From positions 30,319-94,318 of the forward strand of contig JAUJNJ010000005.1 in the NCBI GenBank assembly GCA_030448225.1: DNA of 64,000 nt, in the 5' to 3' direction. The DNA is from Phycisphaerae bacterium (GTDB lineage: Bacteria > Planctomycetota > Phycisphaerae > Tepidisphaerales > Tepidisphaeraceae). The notes under the pieces are model-generated. The model did no database searches and was not told the origin of the DNA. It worked only from the letters and a program-made list of their open reading frames with translations. Shown here one piece after another: positions 19,208 to 28,694 of this stretch (positions within the stretch are counted from its first letter, which is position 1; every line of letters begins with the position of its first letter). The translations under genes and the position numbers were made by a program.

Positions 19208-20297
19208 ATGCCGGGCAACAGCTTCGGAGAACTCTTCCGCATCACGACGGCCGGCGAGAGCCACGGGCCGGGAACGTCGTGGTTATCGACGGGGTGCCGG
19301 CCGGGCTGCCGCTGTCGGTCGACGACCTGCTGCCCGACCTGGCGGCGGCGGCGGCCGGGGCAGTCGAAGGTGACGCACCACGCAGCGCAAGGAGGCCGAC
19401 GAGGCGGAGATCCTGTCGGGCGTCTTCGAGGGGCGCACGACCGGGACGTCGATCGCGATCCTGATCCGCAACGCCGACCAGCGCTCGCGCGACTACGCCG
19501 ACATCAAGGACCAGTACCGCCCCGGGCACGCCGACTACACGTTCGACGCGAAGTACGGCTTCCGCGACTACCGCGGCGGCGGGCGCTCCAGCGCCCGCGA
19601 GACCAACGTCCGCGTCGCCGCCGGCGCGGTGGCCAAGAAGCTCCTGGCCCACCTCCACGGCGTGCGGATCGTCGCCTACGTGAAGCAGATCGGCCCGGTC
19701 GCCGCCGACGTCGCCGACCCGGCGGCCGTCACGCTCGAACAGGTCGAGGCGAACATCGTCCGCTGCCCCGACCCGATCGTCGCCGAGCGCATGATCGCCC
19801 TCATCGAGCAGGTCCGCCGCGAGCAGGACTCGATCGGCGGGATCGCCGAGGTGGTGGCGACGAACGTGCCGGCGGGGTGGGGCGAGCCGGTGTTCGACAA
19901 GCTCAAGGCCGACCTCGGCAAGGCGATGTTCACGCTGCCCGCCGTCACCGGCGTGGAGTACGGCGCGGGGTTCGGCGTCGCGACCGCGCGCGGCAGCCAG
20001 AACAACGACACGTTCATCGCGCCCGGCGGCCGCATCACCACCACGAGCAACCGCCACGGCGGCATGCTCGGCGGGATCTCGTCGGGGCTGCCGATCGTGC
20101 TGCGCTGCGCGGTGAAGCCGACGAGTTCGATCTCGCAGGACCAGCCCACCGTCAACAACCGGGGCGAGGCGACCGTCATCAGCACCAAGGGCCGCCACGA
20201 CCCGTGCCTGCTGCCGCGCTTCGTGCCGATGGCCGAGGCGATGATGGCGATCGTGCTCGCCGACCACTGCCTCCGCCAGCGCGCCACGCGGCTGTGA
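19208..20297 (+). CDS. aroC: Chorismate synthase, frameshifted near the N-terminus
   Basis: It catalyses the last step of the shikimate pathway, 5-enolpyruvylshikimate-3-phosphate to chorismate, using reduced FMN. The product begins [20 protein letters not shown] (the family opening with GESHG). It continues in other frames with [34 protein letters not shown] and the signature [10 protein letters not shown], and ends in an intact stretch with [16 protein letters not shown] and KPTSSIS. About three single-base losses lie between 19270 and 19400; the first follows CACGGGCCGGG. Restored length is about 363 residues. The gene is essential for aromatic biosynthesis, so the breaks are probably sequencing errors. 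Confidence 0.92.
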
Positions 20298-21179
20298 CCG
20301 AAGTCCAGCCGATTGCGATGAGCCGTGCGCGTTCTCCGCTCCGTTCCATCGCGCCGCGGCACGCCTCACCGTCCGCTCACCTCCTCAGCATCCACTCATC
20401 CTCTTAATGGTTCGGCGTGCGGTGCCGCAGAAATGCGGCAACCCGCGCCGTCACCGTCGGCGCGTGCGGCCGGCACGCAGGAAGCGCATCGCTCTGCCCG
20501 ATCGTGTCGCTGCTGCGCTATCGCGAAACGGTCCGTCACGCGACGACACCGTCCCGCCGGGGTGGCGCCGGCACGCGTCAGCGTGTCACGTCGGGGCGCG
20601 GCGGCGCACAAACCCGCCGCTCGTTCATCGTCCCTTCATCAGAAACATCATTTTCTGCGACGCGAGACCTTAAGCCGCGCGTAGTGAATTAGATGGCTCC
20701 CCGGCCGTCGCGCGCGATCGCAAGGAAGGACTATCGGGGCGCCGCGGCGCGTCGGAGGACCGCCTTTCGTGGCGACGGGTCGGCCAGGCGACGTGCGGCG
20801 ATCGTTAAGCCGATTCGGAGGCCCGTCTTGAACGGCCTTGCGGAGCGAACCGGTTCGATGCGCGCGTCGTCGATGCTTGGCCTTGTTCGTCTTCCGAGCA
20901 GGGCCCGGCGGGCCCGGCCGGAGCGGGGCGGATGGCACTGGCGTTGCGGCCTCGGAAATCCGTCGGACGTGAAACCATCGGAGGGTATCTCGGTCCAGTC
21001 TCAGTCCACTTTTCGTTCTCGTCCGGATCCAGCGTTCTCACCTTTTTCACGTACTCGGTCTTGCGACGCTCGGGCCTCGCCGTCTCGGTGACAGACGGGC
21101 CGTCGTCGCACATGAAGCTTCGGAAGCACGGGCGCGAGGCCGCCCGGATGTTCTCGTTTTTCCGTTCAGGAGGAATCGC
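20298..21179. other. Intergenic (0.88 kb) with a sigma-54 promoter
   Basis: There is no convincing gene between aroC and the secreted twin-repeat gene. The only feature I can support is the sigma-54-type promoter at 20933-20947. The remaining 630 bp upstream of it could hold binding sites for the activator. Confidence 0.5.
20933..20947 (+). promoter_or_regulatory. Sigma-54 (-24/-12) promoter candidate
   Basis: TGGCACTGGCGTTGC matches TGGCAC-N5-TTGC exactly, with the required GG-N10-GC spacing. Expected transcription would start near 20960, giving a leader of about 220 bases to the ATG at 21180. A near-identical copy lies on the other strand at 34067-34081, and a sigma-54 activator gene lies 2 kb upstream. 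Confidence 0.6.
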
Positions 21180-22082
21180 ATGTCCGCATCAGACTCCCGC
21201 CTCGCCGGCGGCAACCGTCCGACGACCCCCACCCGCGTCCTCAGCCGACGGGCGTTCGGCGCGGTCATCGCGCTGATGATCGCCGTCATCGCCAGCCCCG
21301 CGCTGGCCGCCAAGCCCGCGAACAAGCCGGGCAAGGGCCCGAACGGCCCGACGCTGCTCCCGCTGCGGATCACCGACGTGGTCGTGAACGAGGCGGGCGA
21401 CGGCCTGACCGCCGTCGGCCAGATCGGCGACCAGGTGGTGAACCTGCCGCTCGCGCTGGGCCTGTCCGACAACCAGGACGGCGCGCACGCCGACTGCCCG
21501 ATCCTCGACCTGGCGCTGGGGCCGATCAACCTCGACCTGCTCGGGCTCAACGTCGTGACGAGCGAGATCTGCCTGCGGATCACCGCCGAGCCGGGCGACG
21601 GCAACCTGCTGGGCAACCTGCTCTGCGGCGTCGCCGGCCTGCTCGACGACGGGGTGTCGCTGGGCGACATCCTCGACACGCTCGACGCCGCCGAGCTGGC
21701 CGCCCTGACCGACGGGCTGACCGAACTGCTCAACGGCGCGCTGAAGGAGATCACCGCCCCGACCTCGTTCGCGGGCGTCGGCTCCACCACGCCGGAGGCC
21801 GCGGCTGCCGGGATGTGTGACATCCTGAGCCTCGAGCTCGGGCCGATCGACCTGAACCTGCTCGGGCTCGACGTCGAGCTCGACGACTGCGACGGCGGCC
21901 CGGTCACCGTCGACATCTTCGCCGAGGCCGGCCGCGGCAACCTGCTGGGCAACCTGCTGTGCGACATCGCCGGCCTGCTCGACGGCGGCCTGGACCTCGA
22001 CGAGCTCGACAACGTGTTGGACAACAAGGACCTCCGCAAGCTCCTGAACCGCGTTTCCAAGGCGATCCGCCAGCTGACCTAG
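21180..22082 (+). CDS. Secreted twin-repeat protein of unknown function
   Basis: This 300-residue protein has a signal peptide (hydrophobic core AVIALMIAVIASPALA, cleavage after about residue 43). The mature part contains two copies of a module of about 55 residues. Each has a cysteine, the motif LGPI(N/D)L(D/N)LLGL(N/D)V, a second cysteine, and GNLLGNLLC(G/D)(V/I)AGLLD: copy 1 at about residues 100-160 and copy 2 at about 215-275. The paired cysteines suggest disulfides outside the cytoplasm. I know of no assigned function for this motif. AGGAGG lies 8 bases before the ATG, and a sigma-54 promoter candidate and a strong hairpin frame the gene. Confidence 0.8.
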   Translation: MSASDSRLAGGNRPTTPTRVLSRRAFGAVIALMIAVIASPALAAKPANKPGKGPNGPTLLPLRITDVVVNEAGDGLTAVGQIGDQVVNLPLALGLSDNQDGAHADCPILDLALGPINLDLLGLNVVTSEICLRITAEPGDGNLLGNLLCGVAGLLDDGVSLGDILDTLDAAELAALTDGLTELLNGALKEITAPTSFAGVGSTTPEAAAAGMCDILSLELGPIDLNLLGLDVELDDCDGGPVTVDIFAEAGRGNLLGNLLCDIAGLLDGGLDLDELDNVLDNKDLRKLLNRVSKAIRQLT

Positions 22083-22178
22083 GCCCGCGGCCCGCCGGGG
22101 GCGGAGGACGCACGCCGGTCCCGCGTTTCGACGCGAGGCGGGCGGACGTCGCCGCCCGATGATTGATGACCTCATCCA

Positions 22179-22209
22179 CGAGCCCCCCGGGTCACTGCCG
22201 GGGGGCTCG
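22179..22209 (+). terminator. Strong hairpin, probable terminator
   Basis: CGAGCCCCCCGG and CCGGGGGGCTCG form a perfect 12-bp stem with a seven-base loop (GTCACTG), 97 bp after the stop of the secreted protein gene. There is no T-tract, so termination would depend on the stem alone or on another factor. Confidence 0.6.
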
Positions 22210-22713
22210 TTCGCGCGCGATGCGCACAACGCGTCGAAAATGGCGGGACGTGCGAATCCGGTTCGGCATCCGAACCCGAGGCACAGTCGGCGCCGGGCAT
22301 CCGCCGGCCGCGCCGGGGGTCACGGCTGGCGCGAAGGGGGGCCGCCGCGCGGCGTGCCGGCGGCGGGCGCATTTGTCTTCCCGTGGCAGAGCCTGTATTT
22401 TAACCGGCCGTCCGGGCGTCTTCGCTCTCCGTTGGCGTGCCCCGAGCCGCGCGGCGGCGGGTCGGCCCCCGGAAGCGGGAGCCAACCGCATGCCCTGAAA
22501 GGCTTTCGGCGGGCAGCAGCATGTCCGCCGTCCGCGGCGCAAGATGGGGCTTTCCGTCCAAGCCCGTCCCGGTAGACGTAAATTCATTTTGGATTTCGGT
22601 TTGCAGAGTTTTGATCGAGAGAGGGCGGGTCGGGCCACCGCGACTCGCGCCGCTCTCCGTGCAGATCCGGAATCGACAGATCCTGAACCCAGGATCCACT
22701 TGAGGCTTCGCCC
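22210..22713. other. Upstream region of the mre operon
   Basis: This 504-bp stretch carries the promoter region of mreB but no gene I can support. A weak GG-N10-GC match (TGGATTTCGGTTTGC) lies near 22595, too poor to call. Confidence 0.4.
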
Positions 22714-23775
22714 GTGATTTTCGACTCGTTGATGGGGATGTTCAGCATCGACATGGGGATCGACCTCGGCACGTGCAACACGCTCGTGTGCGTGAAGGGC
22801 GAGGGGATCGTGCTGAACGAACCCAGCGTGGTCGCCGTCAAGAAGGGCACCAACCGCGTGCTGCAGGACGGCAACGCGGTCGGGCTCGTCGCCAAGGAGA
22901 TGCTCGGCAAGACGCCCGGCTCGATCACCGCCATCCGCCCGCTGAAGGACGGCGTCATCAGTGACTTCGAGGTCACCGAGGCGATGCTGTCGTACTTCAT
23001 CCGCCGGGTGCACGGCCGCAAGCACTTCATCGGCCCGCGCGTGGTCATCGCGATCCCGTCGGGCATCACCGCCGTCGAGAAGCGGGCCGTGCTCGACAGC
23101 GCCGAGCGCGCCGGCGCCCGCCGCGTCTACCTCGTGGAAGAGCCGATGGCCGCGGCGATCGGCGCCGGGCTGCCGGTCACCGAGCCGACGGCGAGCATGA
23201 TCGTCGACATCGGCGGCGGCACGTCGGAGGTCGCGATCATCTCGCTGGCCGACATCAGCGTGAGCGAGTCGGTCCGCACCGCGGGCGACGACTTCGACGA
23301 GGCGATCGTCGGGCACATGAAGAAGACGTACAACATGGCGATCGGCGAGCAGATGGCCGAACGCATCAAGATCGAGATCGGCTCGGCCGCCCCCTGGGGC
23401 GACGGCGTGGAAGAGCCGAGCATGGAAGTGAAGGGCCGCGACCTGATCAGCGGCCTGCCCCGCAAGACGCTCGTCACCGCCGAGGAGATCCGCCAGGCGC
23501 TGCAGGAGCCGGTGACGAACATCGTGGAAGCGGTGAAGCGCACGCTCGAGCGGGCCGAGCCGGAACTGGCGGCCGACCTCGTCGACAACGGCATCACGAT
23601 GGCCGGCGGCAGCAGCCTGCTCCGCGGCCTGTGCACGGTCATCAGCCACGCGACCGGCCTCGACACCCGCCTCGCCGAAGACCCCCTCACCTGCGTCGCC
23701 CGCGGCACGGCCGTCTACCTCGAGAACCTCGAGCTCTGGAAGGACACGATGGAGAGCGACGCGGACGACGTTTGA
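22714..23775 (+). CDS. mreB: Rod shape-determining actin homologue MreB
   Basis: This 353-residue actin-fold ATPase polymerises under the membrane and guides the elongation machinery of peptidoglycan synthesis. Phosphate-1 loop GIDLGTCNTLV, connecting segment and phosphate-2 loop IVDIGGGTSEVAII, and the adenosine motif GGSSLLRGL are all intact. The reading frame starts at a GTG (VIFDSLMGMFSIDMG); an ATG seven codons later is an alternative. It is the first gene of an operon with mreC, mreD, mrdA and rodA, interrupted by a four-helix-bundle cassette immediately downstream. Confidence 0.97.
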   Translation: MIFDSLMGMFSIDMGIDLGTCNTLVCVKGEGIVLNEPSVVAVKKGTNRVLQDGNAVGLVAKEMLGKTPGSITAIRPLKDGVISDFEVTEAMLSYFIRRVHGRKHFIGPRVVIAIPSGITAVEKRAVLDSAERAGARRVYLVEEPMAAAIGAGLPVTEPTASMIVDIGGGTSEVAIISLADISVSESVRTAGDDFDEAIVGHMKKTYNMAIGEQMAERIKIEIGSAAPWGDGVEEPSMEVKGRDLISGLPRKTLVTAEEIRQALQEPVTNIVEAVKRTLERAEPELAADLVDNGITMAGGSSLLRGLCTVISHATGLDTRLAEDPLTCVARGTAVYLENLELWKDTMESDADDV

Positions 23776-23780
23776 TGGGG

Positions 23781-24323
23781 ATTTTGGATTTTGGATTGCG
23801 GATTTTGGATTTGAAGAGGGGACGCGGTGGGGGGATCTGAAGGGTTATCGCGGTAGAGACCAGGCCTGACGATCACGGGGACGCGTCATGGATGAGGCGG
23901 AACTCAAGCGGCGGACGAAGGCGTTCGGGCTGCGGTGCATGAAGCTGGCGGACAGCCTGCCCGACACGTTCTCCGGTCGCACCGCCGCGGGGCAGATCGT
24001 CCGCAGCGGCACTTCCGTCGGCGCCAATTACCGCTCGGCCTGTCGCGGACGCTCCAAGGCCGAGTTCCTCTCGAAGCTCGGCGTGGTCGAGGAAGAGGCG
24101 GACGAGACCGCCTTCTGGCTGGAACTCATCATCGAGGGCGACCTCCAGCCGCCCAAACTCGTCCAGCCGCTCCACGACGAGGCCTGCCAGATCACCCGAA
24201 TCATCGCCGCCTCGATCAAAACCGCCCGTCCCCACCCGCGCCCCGCGACTCCGCATCCCCACCCCACAACCCAAGCTGCTCCCCCCTCTTCCAATCCAAA
24301 ATCCGCAATCCAAAATCCAAAAT
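23781..24323. mobile_element. Single-gene cassette bounded by 40-bp inverted arms
   Basis: The left arm at 23781-23820 and the right arm at 24284-24323 are inverted copies identical at 39 of 40 positions. Both are built from the word GGATTTTG (ATTTTGGATTTTGGATTGCG at the outer end). They enclose one gene, the four-helix-bundle protein, and fill the whole mreB-mreC spacer, starting 6 bp after the mreB stop and ending 6 bp before the mreC ATG. I see no clear target-site duplication. Calling it mobile is inference from structure. Confidence 0.7.
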
Positions 24324-24325
24324 AA
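23888..24325 (+). CDS. Four-helix-bundle protein (23S rRNA IVS-encoded family)
   Basis: This 145-residue protein belongs to the S23/avd-like four-helix-bundle family: AFGLRCMKLADSLP, AAGQIVRSGTSVGANYRSACRGRSKAEFLSKLGVVEEEADETAFWLELI, then a last helix. Relatives are encoded in intervening sequences of 23S rRNA genes and at many stand-alone sites; their biochemical role is not settled. The Pro/His-rich tail from about residue 112 is poorly ordered, and the last ten residues (NPKSAIQNPK) are encoded by the right inverted arm. The mreC start follows three bases after the stop, so the cassette need not block operon expression. Confidence 0.85.
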   Translation: MDEAELKRRTKAFGLRCMKLADSLPDTFSGRTAAGQIVRSGTSVGANYRSACRGRSKAEFLSKLGVVEEEADETAFWLELIIEGDLQPPKLVQPLHDEACQITRIIAASIKTARPHPRPATPHPHPTTQAAPPSSNPKSAIQNPK

Positions 24326-24328
24326 CCA

Positions 24329-25189
24329 ATGCCTCGCTCCCGCTCTCAACACGTCTTCTCCGTCCTGATGGTGCTCGCGTTCCTGTGCGCGTTTGTGATT
24401 CCGCCGCAGCACACGCAGCGGGCGACGCCCAACGTCGAGGGGCTGTTCATGCCGCTGTCGGTGCCGGCGCGGTGGGCGGGGCGGGCGCTCGTCGGCGGCG
24501 ACGACTGGCGCGACCGGCGGAAGTCGGAAGTGGTCCGGGCCGAGGCCGCCGAACTGCGGGCGCTGGTCTCCACGCTCCAGGTGCAGCTCGACCGCGAGCG
24601 CGAGCGCAGCGGGCAGCGCAAGGGGCTCGGCCCGCTGAAGGCCCGCGTCGTGGTGGTGCCGGTCGTCGGCGGCGACGCCGGCACGCGCGAGACGCTCCAG
24701 ATCCGCGGCACGTTCGGGCAGGACGTGCGCGAGGGCCAGATCGCGATGTACACCGGCGGCGTCGTGGGGCGGGTCGGCGGGGCCGGCGTCGTCGGCGGGC
24801 AGATCCGCCTCGTGACCGACCTCGGCTTCCGCGTGAAGGTGCGGTTCGGCCGCCTGCGCAAGGAGGCGGGCGGCCCGAAGATGGTGCGCATCGCCACCAA
24901 GAGCGTGCTGGCCGAGGGGATCGGCGACAACACGCTCCGCATCCGCTACGGGCTGACGATGGAGGACGCCGCCAACGGCGAACTCGTCGACAAGGACGGC
25001 AAGGCGTCCGACGGCGTATGGGTCATCGTCGATGACCCCGACTGGCCGCGCGTCCTGGACGGCTACCCGATCGCGCAGGTCGTCAAGATCGCCCCGCGCC
25101 GCGACGCCCCGCTCTTCGCCGAAGTCACGCTCCAACCCGCCACGAACCTCAAGCGGCTCAGCGAGGTGATGGTGGTGACGAAGGAGTAG
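24329..25189 (+). CDS. mreC: Cell-shape protein MreC
   Basis: This 286-residue protein has an N-terminal membrane anchor (VFSVLMVLAFLCAFVIP), a short coiled coil at about residues 65-95 (VVRAEAAELRALVSTLQVQLDRER) and a periplasmic beta-rich MreC domain (RGTFGQDVREGQIAMYTGGVVGRV...). In the elongasome it links MreB to the penicillin-binding protein and RodA. The frame is intact. It is preceded by the four-helix-bundle cassette and followed by a spacer filled with another word-repeat palindrome. Confidence 0.88.
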   Translation: MPRSRSQHVFSVLMVLAFLCAFVIPPQHTQRATPNVEGLFMPLSVPARWAGRALVGGDDWRDRRKSEVVRAEAAELRALVSTLQVQLDRERERSGQRKGLGPLKARVVVVPVVGGDAGTRETLQIRGTFGQDVREGQIAMYTGGVVGRVGGAGVVGGQIRLVTDLGFRVKVRFGRLRKEAGGPKMVRIATKSVLAEGIGDNTLRIRYGLTMEDAANGELVDKDGKASDGVWVIVDDPDWPRVLDGYPIAQVVKIAPRRDAPLFAEVTLQPATNLKRLSEVMVVTKE

Positions 25190-25520
25190 GTTGTAAGTTG
25201 CTAGTTGAGAGTTGCTAGTTGCTACTGAAGACGAGGGACTCGGGGCGCGTGCGGCGCCCAACTCGCGCGCGCCCCCGACCCGACTTTGTCGCGACCTTCG
25301 TTCAACATCTGGTAGCCGCGGGCGGAAGCCCGCTGGTCTTCTCGTCTCTACTCTGCTGCGAGACGAGCGGGCTTCCGCCCGCGGCTATCAGGTGCCATTC
25401 GCAGTTTTTGCGATACCGTAGTGACCCCGCAAATCGATCCGCGCAAAAACGGCGCGGGCGCGGTGCTGGCAAAAAGCGACCTCTTCCACTAGCAACTAGC
25501 AACTCGCCACTAGCAACTGC
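25190..25520. repeat. Iterated-word inverted repeat (word GTTGCTA) with nested palindrome
   Basis: The left arm starts one base after the mreC stop (25190-25224) and the right arm ends 5 bp before the mreD ATG (25488-25520). They match at about 26 of 29 aligned positions and consist of AGTTGCTAG words. Inside is a perfect 22-bp inverted repeat (25313-25334 with 25366-25387) beginning TAGCCGCGGGCGGAAGCCCG. Its right half, continuing GCGGCTATCAGGTGC, recurs at 62172-62196. No gene lies inside. Confidence 0.88.
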
Positions 25521-25525
25521 CTGAA

Positions 25526-26065
25526 ATGCGTTGGTTCGCCTACTTCATCCTCGCCTACGCGGCCCTCGCCCTGCAGATCGGGTTGGGGCCGTACGTGAGT
25601 TACCGCGAGGCGAAGCCGAACCTCGTGCTGCTGGCCGCCGTCTTCATCGGGATGAACGCGCGGCGCGAGCCGGCGCTGATCGGATGCCTGCTCATGGGGC
25701 TGATGCAGGACCTGCTGACGGCCCAGCCGCTCGGGTCGCACGCGTTCGCGTACGGGCTGGTCGGGCTGTTCGTGGTCGGGACGCAGCAGGTGGTCTACCG
25801 CGATCACCCGCTGACGCACTTCGCGCTGGCGCTCATCGCCGGCGTGATCACGACGGTCGTCGTCCTGATCGCCGGCTGGCTCCACCCGCCGGGCCCGCCC
25901 GCGACCGTCGGCGACCACGCGGTGGGCGCCGTGCGGCACTCGCTCGGCACCGAACTGGCCCGCGTGCGGTACACGGCCGTGTTGGCCGTCCCGGTCCTCT
26001 GGGCCCTCGGCCGCATCCGCCGCGCGTTTGCGTTCCAGGGCTCGTACCGGAAGATACGGCGGTAG
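25526..26065 (+). CDS. mreD: Rod shape-determining membrane protein MreD
   Basis: This 179-residue protein has about five to six hydrophobic segments, starting FAYFILAYAALALQIGLG, with ALIGCLLMGLMQDLLTAQPLG characteristic of MreD. It stabilises the MreC-MreD-PBP2-RodA assembly in the membrane. The frame is intact. It is preceded by one word-repeat palindrome and followed, before mrdA, by another that ends in a T-run. Confidence 0.82.
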   Translation: MRWFAYFILAYAALALQIGLGPYVSYREAKPNLVLLAAVFIGMNARREPALIGCLLMGLMQDLLTAQPLGSHAFAYGLVGLFVVGTQQVVYRDHPLTHFALALIAGVITTVVVLIAGWLHPPGPPATVGDHAVGAVRHSLGTELARVRYTAVLAVPVLWALGRIRRAFAFQGSYRKIRR

Positions 26066-26072
26066 TGGGGAA

Positions 26073-26152
26073 CGTGGTTGGTGGGGTGGTCGTGTGGTGG
26101 GGTAGGACGTCGCTCCGACCCCACCACGCCACCACCCGACCACCCCACCACG
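26073..26152 (+). repeat. Iterated-word hairpin (GTGGTGGGG) followed by T6, mreD-mrdA spacer
   Basis: The arms at 26073-26103 (CGTGGTTGGTGGGGTGGTCG...) and 26118-26152 (ACCCCACCACG...CCACCACG) form a long GC-rich hairpin with a 14-base loop. Six T follow at 26154-26159. In RNA it would look like an intrinsic terminator or attenuator in mid-operon, 24 bp before the mrdA ATG. It also belongs to the word-repeat family of this window. Confidence 0.75.
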
Positions 26153-26183
26153 GTTTTTTGCAGGGCAGGAGGCCCGACGCCGC

Positions 26184-28571
26184 ATGTTCGAACGACGATT
26201 GAAGATCTTCCTGTTCCTGCTGGCGTTGGTCGCGTTCACGATCATGCTGCGGGCGGCGCAGGTGCAGATCGTGCAGCGCGGCGAGTGGAACCGCCGGGCC
26301 GCCGAGACGATGAAGCGGTCGCGGCTCGTGGAGACGATCCGCGGGCGCATCCTCGATTACCGCGGGCGGCCGATCGCGGTCGACGAGCCGTGCATCGACG
26401 CGTGCGTCGACTACCGCGCGATCGCCCGCAGCCCGACGAGGCGTGGGTCCTGGAGTTCGCCCGCCGGCGCTGCGCGAGCGGATGAGCGTCGCGTTCACCG
26501 GCGCCAAGATCGAGCGCCAGAAGGCGCTTGCGCGTCGCCGAGGTCGAGGCCGTCAAGGCGGACATCGAGTCGATGTGGACCCGGCTGGCGGAGATGTCGG
26601 GCAAGACGCTCGACGAGATCAACGAGATCCGCACCGGCATCGTCAACCGCGTCGTGATGCGCGCCGCTCCATCTGGTACCGCAACTACGAGCTGGCGAAG
26701 CGGCGGCACGAGTCCGAGCGGGCCGACCAGCCGGCCGACGGCTGGCGCGCTGGCTGATCGACGGCACGCAGGACGCGCCGGAACTCGACGACTTCAACGT
26801 GACCGTGGCCGAGGAGACCGAGGCCCACGTCGTCCTGCCGAACATCAGCCCCGAGGCCCAGGCCGAGCTCGGGAAGTACATCGAGCTCTACCCCGGCCTG
26901 GTCCTCCGGGCCAGCACGTACCGCCACTACCCGTACGCCAACGTGGGGTGCCACCTCCTCGGGCGGCTGTCGCGCGTGAACAAGGAGGACCTGCGGGCCG
27001 ACGCCAACGTCGGCGTCGACGAGCTGCGGCAGTACCTGCCGAACGACCTGATCGGCCGCGGCGGCGTCGAGGCGCGCTCGCCGAGCCGCTGCTCCGCGGT
27101 AGCCGCGGCCGCGTCGAGCGCGTCGACAACCGCGAGGTCGGCAACGAGCCGTACCGCCGCGGCCGCGACGTGCGGCTGGCGGTCGACATCGAGCTCCAGC
27201 AGCAGATCCAGGCGATGTTCAAGGCCGTCGAGGTGCGCGGCGCGGCGTGCTCCTGGAGACGGTGCCGATGCACGGGCGGCGGTCGTGATCGACGTCGCGA
27301 CCGGCGGCGTGCGGGCGCTGGCGTCGTACCCGGACTACGACCTCAACGCGTTCGACCAGCTCTTCCCGCTGCTCAACAACGCCGACAACCTCGACAAGCC
27401 GCTCCTGAACCGCGCGACCCAGTCGCAGCTCGAGCCGGGGTCGACCGTCAAGCCGATGGTCGGCCTCGCCGCGATCGCGCAGGGGCTGATCGGCCCGGCC
27501 GACGGCATCGAGTGCACCGGCTACCTCGTCATCAACGGCCGCCACCAGCGTCGCGGGCGCTGCTGGGTCGCGAGCAAGTTCCACGACACGCTCTGCCACG
27601 ACGGCCCGGGCGGCACGCCGTGCACGACGATCCCGTGCCCGTGGGTCGCCCACCACAAGCTCGGGACGGCGCGCACGACACCGGGTTCCTCACGTTCGCC
27701 GACGGGCTGGAGCAGCTGCAACGTCTACTTTGAGACGATGGCCGACAAGCTCGGGCTCGACGGGCTGAGCGACTGGTACGGCCGGTTCGGCCTGGGCCGG
27801 CCGACCGGCATCGGCATCGCGGAGAACGCGGGGCTGCTGCCCGACTCGTACCGCGACCAGCACCGGGCCTTCGCGGCGTGGACCGCGGGCATCGGCCAGG
27901 GCCAGGTGGCGGCCACGCCGCTGCAGATGGCCAACGTCGCCGCGACGCTGGCGCGCAACGGCGTGTGGGCTCGCCCGCGGCTGACCGAGGACCCGGCGGT
28001 GAAGGTGCCCGGCGCCGACACGCTCGACCCCGATTCGGTCGACCTTCGCCTGCCGCCCGCCGCCCTGGCCGCGGCGCGCGACGGGATGATCCGCGTCGTC
28101 AACAGCCCGGCCGGCACCGGCACGCTCTTGCAGCGCCGCGACGTGCTGCTGGCCGGCAAGACCGGCACCGCGCAGGCCGCGTCGCTGTCGTACGTCATCC
28201 GCGACGCCGCCGGCCGCGCGGTGCTCGACGAGAAGGGGGACGAACGCCGCGCGTTAGTGCAACTGTCGACGAAGGAGAACCCCAACCCGCGCGTGCCGTG
28301 GTACCGCGGCACGGGCGCGGGGAACAAGGAGAAGAACCACGCGTGGTTCATCGGCTTCGCGCCGGCCGAAAACCCGCGGATCGCGTTCGCCGTGCTGCTC
28401 GAGTACGGCGGCAGCGGCGGCTTGGCGGCGGCGGGCGTCGCCAAGGGCGTGATCGAGGCGTGCGTCGAGCACGGCTACCTCCCGCTCACCCACCAGACCG
28501 TGCCGCCCGCCACCGCGCCCGCCCCGCAGGCGGCGGCGGGCGCGGAGTTGCTGCACGCCGTGGGGCGGTGA
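26184..28571 (+). CDS. mrdA: Penicillin-binding protein 2 (transpeptidase), frameshifted
   Basis: This class B PBP has one N-terminal membrane anchor (KIFLFLLALVAFTIMLRA), a dimerisation/pedestal region, and a transpeptidase domain with the catalytic motifs STVK (LEPGSTVKPMV), SCN (read as SSCNVYF across a frame change) and KTG (LAGKTGTAQ). It cross-links peptidoglycan during elongation with RodA as glycosyltransferase. About seven frameshifts lie between 26430 and 27720, and the C-terminal 280 residues are clean. Restored length is about 790 residues, long for the family. The gene is normally essential, so errors in the sequence are likely. Confidence 0.88.
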
Positions 28572-28694
28572 ACGGGTGAACGGGCGAGCGGGTGACGAAG
28601 AGGGGCGTGCGGCGGCTTTTCGCCGGGTCATCGCCCCACGCGTTCGCGGCGTCAGGTTGGCTTTTGCGATTCGATCGAGACGGCACACGACCAC

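Noticed and set aside
22595..22610. GG-N10-GC match (TGGATTTCGGTTTGC) upstream of mreB
   Set aside because: It lacks the CAC of the -24 element, and spacing alone is expected by chance.
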